This document shows, one piece after another, positions 27,201-40,100 of a stretch of DNA of 64,000 nt. The stretch covers positions 248,001 to 312,000 of the forward strand of contig CAXIPT010000016.1 of the NCBI GenBank assembly GCA_964030475.1, read 5' to 3'. Made by a program: the position numbers and the translations under genes. The notes under the pieces were generated by a model. That model was not told the origin of the DNA. It worked only from the letters and a program-made list of their open reading frames with translations, and made no database searches. Each line of letters opens with the position of its first letter. Position 1 is the stretch's first letter. The DNA comes from Tethya wilhelma. Lineage: Eukaryota; Porifera; Demospongiae; Tethyida; Tethyidae.

Positions 27201-28661
27201 TGTTATTCTATACATAATTTGCACAAAGCAAAATTAACTCAATTTATGTTGAGTACTTTTTGAGGCATTATTGCATTATGCATCCCACCCACTCTTTTAC
27301 AACAAGTTCGTTAAAAAAATTTCACATTTCGTATATAGCAACTATACAAAAATTTCAATTTTTCAAGATTTACCATACCTAAGAAGCTTAGATAGCACAG
27401 CTGTGTATAGCCACAAAGCCATACTATCTTGGTCAATCTACCTTTTTACCTCTGAACACTTCAAGGTTTTCTAATAGCATTCTGTTGTCATATAATTGTG
27501 TCAAAATATGTACAAAATGTGTATGAATATATATGTATGACAACATTCATGTACATGGCCAGAATATTGACAATAAATTATTGACAATGTCACTGAGTTA
27601 TGCTGTTGGCATGTCTTTGTAAAAAAATATTGTATATAGTTTCTTGCCTTTTCAGTGCTCATGTTCTGGCAGACAATAAGGTTGGATTAGCTACAAGACA
27701 ACTTTTTCACACACTTTAATCTCTCAATTTCATATCAAATCAATTGATATAATTATTTCATTCTTTGGAGACACTGTAAGCTTAGTATTTAGAGATTCAA
27801 AAATTGCTTATCTACAAAAAGATCGTAGATTACGTAAGCATTACATTGCCAAAGGTTGCTTTACTCTGTTCAACCATGAAATTTACTGCAGCACAATATG
27901 CAAACCACAAGAAAACAACCTTTCCCATTAAATCACAGAGCAAGTTTTTCATTAAAGCTACTACTAAGCTAGTGATTGGCATGCCTGCTACAGTCAGAAA
28001 CTTCTCATTGTCTAGTATCAACTCTAGCTTAACAACTAGTATTTGAATTTTCTGGTACTAGTCCGTGCTATCTGGCCATTCTTTCTTTGTTGTCAGTTAA
28101 AAAAGCATGCTTGGTACTAATTCAGTTTACCAAGATAGCAGTTGCCTCTTAACTCTGTTTGTTATACTGAATTCTTTGATATGAACACACATGCACTCAC
28201 ACAACTACCACAACCATCCACATGCCAGTGGTTATATCATAGTTACACTCACTGACTCACTGAGAGTTATGTACCATGGTCTTGCTATGGTAATTTAGTA
28301 CTTTTTGGCTACAAATCATAATTGCGGTGTATTCTTCCAACAGGTTTTTGGTACATATATGCTCATTTTGGGTATATTTGCCATCTGTGATGGACAGAAT
28401 TCAGAGCCTAAAGTTGGATTGAAGCCTGTGTTGATTGGAATGGTGCTCTTTGGTGTTGGTATTGCCTTTGGATTCAATGCTGGGTATGGAGTCAACCCTG
28501 CTCGAGACTTTGGACCAAGATTCTTTACATTTATTGCTGGATGGGGAAAAGATGTGTTTGTGTAAGTATAGCTACCATAATTAGAATATCATGTAGATAA
28601 TTATTTTGAAGCAAAATAAACACTTACGTTCAAGACCATTTTGTCAACATATTAAATGTTA

Positions 28662-28713
<52 letters not shown>

Positions 28714-30392
28714 AGAAAGAAATGATTAGCTGTCAGTCATGATTAACATGATTAAAGGAGCCAACTCATACATAATTCACAAGACATTTTGATTTCTATT
28801 AAGTAAGTATTCATCTAGGCTCATATTTACCGTAGGCTATCACACAAACTAGCCAAATTCACGTAGGCACACAATTAACAGGCTATGCATGTGTACTCAA
28901 TTTTGGAAGATACATCTATAAAGTAGTTATGTGAGCCCATTCATTTAGACAAAATCACCTCCAGATAAAAGCGCATGGAGAGATAGTATAGAACACAGAT
29001 TGATGCATGTAGCCATGCACTTTTGTCTGCCTCATACTTTGCCAGATAAATAGCTATAAGAATGATTGTGCACATGGCATGTAGAAGTATAATAACTTCA
29101 TTCTTAACCTTTCTAGATCCCTCCATTAACATGAACGTTGCCAACAATATGGTAAAGGATGATTTTACATACACAAGATGTCTATACAGAGTATCAAAGT
29201 CTAATCGTCTAAAATTTCATTATTGGTAGATTTTATTTTAGTGGTGGCACTTCCAGCAATATGCTCTATTGTATGTGCAGAGATCAAAATACATGCTGTC
29301 ATTGGTTATTAAGCCTCAGTGTGTGCATAGCATGTGCAGAGGCTTACAGTAGTTGTTTTGTGTGTTTATGTGTGTGTCTGTTGCTAGATTATCTGAAGAA
29401 TGGTAGCTCTATGGTCAAAATGGAAGGTATACTTATACGTTCATTAATTAATATTATCTTAAAAATGGTTATGTACAGTCTTGCAAAACGCTGTAGTTTC
29501 TGAGATCTGAGGCTTTTGTGCTTTTCTGAACGCTTAGCTTCGAGACTGCACCCATTGATCACGCCTGTATAGTGTGGTTTATCTTGAAATACAGTAGAAC
29601 TTGGACCTGGTGTGCATGTCAGCTTCTGGTCATGTGCTTGGCTCAGTTGGCTTACTAGCTGCTTGGACAGGTAAGTAACTCAGTTGATTGTAAGTTAAAT
29701 TTTGTGAAATAATACTTAGAACTATGCATCATCTACTAGTAAGAAACTTAGTTGTTTGTTGTTTTGTGTCAGTGCAGCCAAACTTCCAGTGCCTCAGTGA
29801 CTAGTTGCTGGTCAGGCTGGCTGAATATAAGCATTAGTCCTGTTTAGTTCTGCATGCTAGTTGAGTGTGCTGACCAGTTTTGTATGGTCATCACTAAAAT
29901 AATTTTGTCGTTCTTTCATATTATAGCCGTTTGGAATTAGGCCAGTCTCTTAATGGCAGTGCACATAGGTAAAATGCCCACACAAAATGAGGTTTGTACT
30001 GACATTTGACCCATGCACTCTAGAAAAATTATTTCAACCTCTGTATGTGTGGTGGAAAAATGACTTAGATGGATTTAATATTGACAATCATTACCAAAAC
30101 TGTCAATCCCCCAATATTAAGTCTGACCAATTTTGCTATGTGTATTGATTCTGAATACTAAAACTCTTAAAATGCACAATGCATGTTTGCATAAATCTGT
30201 AGGTGCTCTCAGTGTTCTATTAAACAATGGTGGTGGATTCCAACTTTTGCTCCAATGCTTAGTGCACCATTAGCAGCCTTTACCTACTGGTTCCTAGTTG
30301 ATTCACACCATCCTAAATCTCCTGAGGATGAAACTGCACCGAAGGATGTCCATATTCCAGGGTATCAAGATTTGAACAAGCCCACATCTTAA
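24236..30392 (+). CDS. Aquaglyceroporin (MIP-family channel)
   Basis: Six exons (24236-24427, 25450-25641, 25937-26009, 26606-26787, 28344-28561, 30203-30392) sum to 1047 nt in one consistent frame, 348 aa. An N-terminal cytosolic stretch of about 50 aa precedes helix 1 (FFAEFLGTFVLI). The first pore motif is SGAHLNPAVT and the second GYGVNPARDFGPR. The Asp after NPAR is the hallmark of the glycerol-permeable branch (AQP3/7/9/10, GlpF). GWGKDVF and WWWIPTFAP match the helix-6 region of AQP3-like channels. The loop before the second pore half is unusual: residues encoded by 26606-26787 contain four cysteines and a glycosylation sequon (NYT). Expected role: plasma-membrane water and glycerol passage. 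The introns carry a MITE and microsatellites. Confidence 0.95.
24834..25365. mobile_element. MITE with about 75-bp inverted ends in aquaporin intron 1
   Basis: The left part (TAGTCTATCCGGCTAGACCC, then GAGAGGGTCTAGCAAAGGTG) recurs in reverse complement at 25290-25365 (CTTTGCTAGACCCTCTCTCT, then GGGTCTAGCTCGATAGACTA). The arms are imperfect. The middle has no coding capacity. Confidence 0.8.
26815..27110. repeat. Two-unit tandem duplication, about 150 bp each
   Basis: Both units begin TTGTGGCCAT and share GGTGTGC, GGCTTCTGT, CACTGAATCA, TTGTAGTCAAACT and ATTTTGTAT in the same order. The second unit is slightly diverged. It lies in aquaporin intron 4, directly after exon 4. Confidence 0.75.
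28671..28712. repeat. (AG)n microsatellite
   Basis: About 20 uninterrupted GA units in the last aquaporin intron. Confidence 0.95.
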
Positions 30393-31143
30393 CTATACCC
30401 TTTGGCACTGATTATGTTGAAAATGACACTAATAATTATTGTACTGAGTGGATTATAACACCTTGACATTGTGTGGTGGACACTATATAATTGTATATAG
30501 TTAGTATCTTTTGGGTTAATTATGTGGTTTTATAAATTGTCTTTGTTTGAATTGGAGCGGTTCTAGCTAGCTAGAGATTCTAGTCAGTTAATTTTGTACC
30601 AAAATGTAATGAGTTATATTAATTTTATATTAATTTTGTTATGCACATTAATTGATCCATGATATCAATGTACATGATACCAGCTGGTCTGCAGGATTCA
30701 AGGTATATAGAATACATTTGATAGCACGCAGCTATAGAGAAATACACTTATACAGTCAACTTGTTTTCTCATTATAATTATATATTATGTATGCACTCCA
30801 GATAATATTATAATACAGTAGTAATATAATTGCCATGATATTATTATAATAATTATAGCTATAGTTGAATGAATGATGGACACAATATTATACAAGCATG
30901 CAGTACATGGTCATGTAATATTTGCTGCTCTAATGACAATAATTATAATTATACAAACAAAAGAATTTCTATGATTATGGTTATGAATTGAAAGTACAAA
31001 ACAAAATAATTTATTATGTCTGGTGATGAGAAATTAAAGTAACCGTTATCTAAATCAACTGACAGGAAATTGATCGGCTACTGTGCACATAATATAAATG
31101 CATGATTGTACGTGTGCTGGTGTAAATAATATTACATTCATTA
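30393..31143. other. Convergent 3' intergenic region
   Basis: Tail-to-tail spacer between the aquaporin stop and the receptor stop. It is very AT-rich, with runs of ATAATTAT-like sequence and no reading frame, and should contain both 3' UTRs. Confidence 0.5.
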
Positions 31144-34100
31144 TTAAGCAGAACTTTCACTAGTAGTGTCTCTTGTGACTGTAGCAATATTGTTATCATT
31201 TGAATGGACACCAACTTGAATACCTATAAATTTATTCTCCTCTGAGTTGCGATTCACAAAATTGAGGGTGCTTGGATGACCACAATCTATTTCCTTTGGA
31301 CTAGTGCCTGGTAACATAGCAACATAGTCGGTAGTGAAGACTGCTGGCTGGGAATGAACAGACACTTCATTGAAGTTGATAGAGTGCCTATAGTAAACAA
31401 ACGACCATTACAATTATTTTATAGTACATGATCTTAAGTTCAAGTTTAGACTTTTCATTTTTCACAAAAAAATTGTCAGTTAAAGTCCATCTGGTTTGAG
31501 AATGCCACCAGAAGTGAAATAATGTTATACTTTTATACGGGGAATAGCCAACTTTTGACTGGTGAGGCATAGGAAGCTGGAAAAGCAACCAAAAAAATGG
31601 GGAAAATGTGCACTTTCCAATAGTGCTTAAAATTTTGAAATCGGTTGGATATTTAGAAAGTTATTCAACCGGCATTCTTAAACCAGATGGACTTCAATTT
31701 TATAAGGGTGATGGAATAATATAAGCTGCAGCTACATTTTTTTCTCTTGGAACATTTTGATAATCCTAACACATAGTCTTCACATTCATCTTTAACTATA
31801 ATTAAAGATGCCTCAGAATGCCCCATAATTCACTATCATAAATTATACAATTATAATTACAGTTAAAGGCGCAGCTTCACGGAAGTAATTACACAACCGA
31901 ATTCCTGGCCCAAAAATCAAAAAATCTATCTGATTGGTCGAAATACGTCATCGGAATATAACTTTGTCGCACATGCACTTACGGAGAAACACACATTTTT
32001 GTCAATGTGTTTACAATTGAGAACACGCAGATTTAGCATTGAAAACAAGTGCAGTTAGGAAAAAGTAGCTGGGTAAGCGAACAAATTAGCGAAGAGTAAT
32101 ACTAGAGCTTTTCATGAGTGCTGGCTGAATTAAAAGAGCTTAGAGGCTCATGCTAGCGATGGCTTATATTCTGTGCGCAGGAATTACGTGCACAATACAG
32201 CTTCATTAGATGCAAGCACAACTCCTAAGGTTTCCGTGAAACTATGCCTTTAAGATGACTGATCTACAAACACATTACAATCATCATTGCTTTTGTACAC
32301 ATGCACACACAATTATTTTATTGCGTTGTATGATGTCCATTACCAGTTCTGCTCTATAAGGTGATTCAATTCAGCCTAATCTGCTTGACTGGTGTGGCTA
32401 GTTGAAAGATTATGCATTGGCTGAGTTCCAAGAATCAATAATGATTAGATAATTCACACAATTTAGTACGTAAGCAGTGCTGTGTCTCTGACACACGTGA
32501 TGTAATCATTAATACTCATGTTGTGGTCAATTTCATCCCATCACATTAACGTACGGACTACAAGAAAACCTTGTAGAATGCATGTAACATAACATAGGAA
32601 AGGAATCACAAACATGTAGGCTAACAACTTGGGTCTGCACAAAAATGCCATGAATCAGTACACATTCATCTACCATTTAGTGCACTTCAAAATGGAAAAG
32701 GACAGTCATGGTAAAGTATAGTCACAATTAATCTCAGACTTTGTGGCACTTTGTGGCATTCCAAACAGGTAAACTCAAAGTACCAAATAGAATTAAAGCT
32801 CTGTAGCACATCAACTGGCACGGTCATGTGTGTGCCTAGCAACAACAAAAGTAATGGCAAGAGTCAAAACCATAATCATGCCAAGTTTATAGGTCTCCAT
32901 TTCTTGCTATCAGATAATAATTATTATAGACAATCTTTTTTTCTTATTAACATTATAAACATTACTTTATTCATGTACAAACTTTCTATCACTATTTATC
33001 ACTATCAATATTATTAATCACTAGTCATGTATAGAATTAATTTGGTGACAATGTGTAGTTTACATAGGTGGCAAGCAATGTTTAAGTTCCAAAAATTTTT
33101 CCACAATACTTGATGTTACATAGAAATTTTTCATATAAGTTCTATTATATCCTTAGATAATAACTCAAATTAGCCACATGGCATTATGTGTTTATGTGAA
33201 CAAAATCATTATTAGTTGGTTTTTTATATGCAGGCTAGATATAGATCAACTGGGAAAATGCATGCATGGACATTTTTCAAGAAGAATGCTTTACTTGAAC
33301 ATGGGAAATTTCAATAACAACTCATATAAACACATGCAGGCAAAAAAACAAACTATGCAGTAACCCAGCTGGATCTATAAATGTATTTTGTCCAAATGGA
33401 CAAAATACCATAATTACTATATACCACGCATCGTCAACGAAGGAAACCTCTCCTGCAGCAGGAGGTTAAAAACAGTAGTCGCTATACTTGTGTATAGATT
33501 CTAAGCTAATTCACGAATCACAGTAGCTAGTGCTTCTATAGATCTAGTAATGCAGGTGTTCACTAGCAACACTACAGCTAAAATTTATATCACCAAGGTT
33601 TCATAAATCACCTGCAAAACTAACAAATTTACTGTTAGATTTTAACCAACTTAGAAACCTTTTTATATCTGCAATCTAATTAGAGACATTACATATACGG
33701 GTAATCTACAAAATAGAATATGTTTCTATGTACCTTTTTGGAGATAAGATCTCATTACGGTCCTTTGAAGAGACACTATGTGACCTCATCTCAATGTAGT
33801 CATCATTACCGGTGGGTATGGGTAGCAGTGACCCTCTTCTTTTCTTCCCTTCAGAGACATTCTTGTTGTGTGGCTCTTGGAAGACATCATTGGAACCAAG
33901 ACAGACATCATCAGTAGGAAACATCAAGGTGTTTGGTAGGCTCTACAGGTTAGTGTATGTATGGGTGTGCAGGCTTGACTTTAGTGTACATGCATATGAC
34001 ATGCTTCCAATTGTGTATTTCTTTTGGGTCATATTGTATAGTGTGGGTGGCATCGGGTGTGTTTGTGTTTTTTTGTATTGGTGAATAAAAGAAAAATCAT

Positions 34101-37100
34101 GACATTAATTTCAAAATGCTTAATTATCTACACTACTAATGGTATTCTGTACAATTTGATGTAAGAAAACAAATAATGTGTAGGACTGTACCACAAACAT
34201 AAAGGGCTATATATTTATGACAAAGTGGTCAGGTATAACCCACATTTACTTTATGTAATCAATTGCAACACTGACAGAAATCCATTACAAAAACATCACT
34301 TGGACCTCGGTTAGCAGAAAAAAGTCTCATAATTATCATTCTGTTACATTGGAAACTATGGTCATGGGTTAGATAATATTCTCAGGAAAATAAACTACTT
34401 CCTTCACAATAACATCTATAGTGGTAAAGCATGCACTGTACCCAGCATTGCCTGTTTTAGATAAACAGACACAACCACATTTGCAATTGAATTAAGGTAA
34501 CCAATCCACACACAAACTGTGTGGTTGAGTTCAACCCCAATAGTACTCTATGTGGAAGGTTAGCAATTATTATTGTACAATGTCATTAATTGCAAAACAT
34601 ACCAATTCTCTTGACAATTCCATTGTATTGTGCACAAGTGTGTCAGGGATACTATCATACACATTCTCCTCTCCAGTCATGTATCCATTGTCACTAACAT
34701 TCAACTCCATCGTCTGTGGTGATGATATTGACTCTCTGGGGAACATGATCAAGATATGCAATTATTATGTATGCAAGGGGAGAAATACTGATGTACAAGC
34801 GAAAATCTACCATAATTATGGATGTTGTATTTGCTTGGGTGAATAAAGATACATACATGTAGACAGTAAGTTTGTAAGAAATCCCACAATGCTGCAAAGA
34901 GCATATGAATTGCCGTGGATGATCTAATTAAAAAGAGAAAGTACCTTGAGTTGGACCGTTTCAGGATACAGAGTATACAGATGATTATAACAACACAGGC
35001 TATAATAATAGCCAGCAGTGCTAGTGCTCCAAGTAAAGCATACACAAGTGGTGCCCATCGAGAGAAAGAAAATCCACTGGGCCTAATGTACTCTAGAGTT
35101 CCAACTGAGTAGACCAGGGAACCATTGGCAATAATTACCTATGTTGAGATATTACGTACATTGAATAACATACTGGTTCTATGGAAAACATGTTGCTTTA
35201 ACATGTAAGTTATGTGCATGGGCCAAACAATTCTTGACATACAATGTCATAACGTACACAAATACCTGTACTGTCCATAACAACTAACATAAATGACTTA
35301 GTGCTTCCTTACTTTTACTTCTAACAAGTTGTCTTGTAGCTGGGAGAATTCGGGTGGATCACATTCCAGTATCTGTATAGTAGAAGTACGTAGATTGCTT
35401 TATCTGTAATAGCACTGTTACAGCAATGCGCTTACGATTTGACTTGGTTGGAGAATGATGAAAGTTATATCGCACACTTTGTCGTTCATTGTTAGTCTGA
35501 TTTCTGATGTCTGTACACTATCTAGGTTTTTACCCTATAGATTTGTAAAGAATATTATCAGATAAGTCAAGCCATGCACATAATTCACATTTGCATCCAT
35601 GAGAAATTAAGCATCGATTGATGTATTTTTATAAAAAAGTGGCTTACTGGTAGTGTTATTCTGTCACCAGATCCAGTATACTCTCTATCAGCAGGTAAGA
35701 TATCAGACAATATAGGATTAGGCTCTACTCTAAGTTCCAATAGACTATTGCCATTTGAAGGTCCTGGAGCATTGTCCATCTTAATGGTGTAATTTAGAAC
35801 TAAGCTTGCACTAAAGGTGTCATTGGCTCCTCCTAATTGCAACAGTACTGGAGCAATACAGTATAAAGTTGCAGATCCATCTGCTGAACAGTTCTGAAAT
35901 CAATGACATTGAGAATCCATTGAGCAAACTGTGATACAAATAACCATACAAATTTCCTCATAAAACTTACTGTGATCAGTACTGTATCTTCTATGATGAT
36001 TATTAGTGTTGGTTGTTGAGTAACATTCAAGTATTGTCCACCAAACATTAGAGTCACTCCACCACTACAGTAATCATCAATTGCATAGATTATGTGTTAA
36101 AATATAACTACATAATACATTACAGGTAAAGAAAATCTATTCAAAGGAAGGCTAGGTATGCATCTACCTGGAACCTAATGCCTCTTAGTATCCATGACAT
36201 TGTACTAACTGAAAATAAAGTTTAATGGTAGGAGTTCATTTGTCTTTCAGTTTGATGCATATCTAGAGTAGTCTGTCATAGCTATGTAGATGCTATCTAT
36301 AGTTTTCTATGTCAAACCATATGAAACATAATATGGTTCAGTGTGATTATGCAACTTTTACCAAGTTATTCTGTAGGCCCAAACAGATTAACTATACAGT
36401 AACTCTGAATGACATGTAGTTCATGGAATGACACATCAACATGTACTAGCTTACGCTGGAATTGTATTTTGTGGTTGCACTTTGGTGAATGCTGGGTCTG
36501 GGAAGAAAGAGTATTTCAAATTTTGTTCATTAAGTGCAGTGCCCTTGTCAATGTGAAGTTGAACTGGTCCTTCTTGAACTTGACTGCTTGGTTTGGAGAT
36601 GCAAATAATTTCATCAGATGATATACTCCTGCAAGGATGGTGTACATCCACATTAATAGTTTGGCTATTGACTATTAACTTTGCCAAAAGTATCAGTCAA
36701 AACTGTTCACATCTATACAGATTATTATGTTAGTAACTAAATTACCTAATGTCACACAGGACTCCAGCTATAGTTGCTGTGGTTAGAGATGTGTTGCTAA
36801 TATCCAATTTAGCTCCTCTTATGCTGACTGTAGTACCTCCACTCACTGGTCCATATTGAGGGAATACTGATGAGATGGCAGGTAGAGCATATCTGAAGTT
36901 GTGATAAGTTGCATTCCGGTAGACACTGCCTCTACGTATTACAACTGACACCAACACTTCTCCTTCTACACCATCAGTTGATCTGGTTGTATTGCACACA
37001 ATTTTTGTTCCTGCATAATGAGTATGGTTTAAACACAATTAAGCCTAATTACAGCATAGACAGCCTGACCACACCATTGCAGTGTGAGAACCAAACTCAT

Positions 37101-40100
37101 GCTGAGTACATTGCAGATGATTACATAATCAAAAGCATAATTCTGAAGCTTCTAGTATTCTAATCTTAAAGCTTGTATAACTACCTACAATTTTCAAACT
37201 ACTAACTACTTTAAGTATCCATGGTACAATAAATTAAAGCTAAACCTACAAACTAGCCTGGACTATAATGTTGACGATCAATTATGCAGGGGAAGTTGCC
37301 AAATAACACTTGTACAATATCATCTACTGTGACTCCCAAATCTGATCCAGAGATTGTCACTGTAGTCCCTCCATGAGTGTGACCTGACAATGGACTGATG
37401 GAACTGCAAAGCAGTTAATGTATGGATGTACAAAATCAACATGTAAACACAATAAATAATGATCATATAATATTCAACCATATCCAACCTTATTCTGGGT
37501 GGATCACATAGGTCAATATTGCTGATATTGGAGATGTAGTTGGAAGGGCAGCCTTCAAAATGAGAGCAACCATCAGGTTGCACATCTTCACGATTGCACC
37601 ATCCACACTTAAAGCCAGTATTCAAGTTAAGAGCTAAGCATGATGAGCAGCTTGAAGCCAGCATAGAACAATTGTGAGGAGGTATGTATGTCAATTGTCC
37701 AACTTTATACTTGAGTGTTCCATTTGCTATTGATACCTAAAATGTATGAATGATGTGGGCAATGAGCAAGACAATGAGGATCACAAGAATAAATCTTTTA
37801 CTCTTTAAAGGATACAATTGTAGTCATGCATAGAAACCTGATTTCAATGAAATCCATGATGAACGTTTTAAGCTACAAATTATTATTAACAACAATGTGT
37901 TCGGCTATAGTATACATACACATACATAAAGCCCTTAGTTTATAATAACTCTATGGATGGTTCTTACCATTACATCAAACGTTGATACTTGTAGTAAGGG
38001 CAACTCCAACTGACTACAGCGAAATATCTGCGGTTAGAGAATTAAAGCTTTAATCATCAAACTTCAAAACCTCATACAAACATTCCCTTACAAGATGTGT
38101 GGAATTGTGTTCTTCAAAGGAAACAATACAAGGTATGTCTCCAAATAATATGTCAATCTCTGATATATCCACAGAATCAATATATCTTCCCTACAATGGA
38201 TAGCAATTATGATACGAACCAAGGCAAACTTTGACTACTATAATAATTTAACTTACAATAATTGTAATTTTATCTAATGTTCCTATATGTACTCGATCAG
38301 AATCTAAAATATCCACGAACTCTGGATTACGTCTCAATTCCAACTGAAGCTCAGAGTTGTCACTAATCAAGGGACCAGGAGCACTATCCATAATAACAGT
38401 GTAAGTTAAATGCTGCCCATATCTATTGTCTGCAACATAGATTGGAACTTCAGGAGCAAGACATTGTAGGGTAGTAGAATTGGAAGAGGGACACATCTAA
38501 AATTAGTACAAAATAAAGAATAAATATATACAATAAATTCAAGAAATTTTGCTATATTAAAATTTTGCTCACACTAGTAAGAGTGACATTTTCTATTGAA
38601 ATCTGTAGCCGAGGCTTTTGTGAAACATTTAGACCTACTCCAGTGAAAGTAAGTAAAACTCCACCACTATAAGAAAATGAGTATTATTTTAAAGTTTAAA
38701 TTCTATGAATATTCATATACAATGTAGCAACAAACTTACGCAGGAATTATCACATTTGGGTGAATAGAGTTGTACACTGGATCTTCCATATAAGAATATC
38801 CCTGCCCATCTAATGTAGTATTGTGACCATCAATCATCAAAGCAACCGTTCCGTCAGCAATAGGAGTAAGATTTGGCCTTGTTACACAATGCACTTCGAG
38901 CTCTGACACTTGTCTATGTTTTTAGTGACAAGAACATAATTAAAATATTTAATACAAGACTGAACTTGTACTAGAGATGTGATTGTCAATTCTGTATGTG
39001 AAAGTAGTGACATCATGAAGCAAAAACCATTCAGTTTTATACAAATTACAAAATTAATAATTGTATCACAGGAAGCCATAAACTTCCATGCTTGCTTTCT
39101 TACAATCTTTGATAGTCCTAGTTCACTATCATAAATCTGCCAACTCCTTATAAGCTGTCAACTTAAAGAAATGCTCATGCTTAAACTAAACTAAAAGTAT
39201 CAAAAAATTTAGAGTACCTCAATTGATACACGCAAGTATTTTTTCAACATGCCTACTGACAGATATTATTTAACCAAGTGCACTGATAATATTAATATTG
39301 ACAAGCCTTAGAGTATACATGATCTAACTATTTCCTAACTTTAGTGCTGAACCCTGAATACATACAGAGACAACTATTAACCAACATTATTGACAAACCT
39401 TATGTCACACTGGACACCAGCTATTATTGCTGTGGTTAAAGATGAGTTGCTGATATTCAATTCTACTCCTCTTATGGTCACTGTGGTACCTCCACTTACT
39501 GGCCCATACTGAGGGAATACTGATGAGATTACAGGTAGAGCATATCTGAAGCTATAAAATTCTGCACGGCGATTGTTGGCATTTCTTCTCCTTATATCAG
39601 CCGTCACATTGACATTCAGCTCAACATTTGATTGGGTTGTTGTACAAACGATTTCAGTACCTGTATGTAACATCGTATACAAAACAAAAAATGGCTACAA
39701 TTTATTTATTAGGCTATAACTAAATCAACAGTACACACAAGTACAGCAGCTATATATTGTGAAGTTGCATTCACTACATACACAGACTGCTTTGTTGTCT
39801 GGATAAGCCAGCTATGATAAACCACAGGAGCACACAAGTCATAACAAGATTGAATTAATAATGCTTACATGGTCTAGACAACAAATTTGTGTGCCGTGTT
39901 TTCATGCATAAACCATGCAACCAGGACTGCCTGTATGTTTACCTAATAGGATGGCCACTAGGTACAGACAGTCAAACAACTTGGAGACAAATCACTAACA
40001 GCATGTGACTCAAGCCATGAAAGAGATGTAACAAAAAGGAAACAGCTATTGTATTCCCATCCAATTTGTATGTAGCACAACTTCTAAGCATCTGAGATTG

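Noticed and set aside
29261..29503. Plus-strand 80-codon frame in the last aquaporin intron
   Set aside because: The aquaporin splice model is complete and in frame without it, and the frame has no recognisable domain.
33812..34084. Plus-strand frames opposite the receptor tail exon
   Set aside because: Antisense shadow of the exon encoding DDYIEM; no conserved features.
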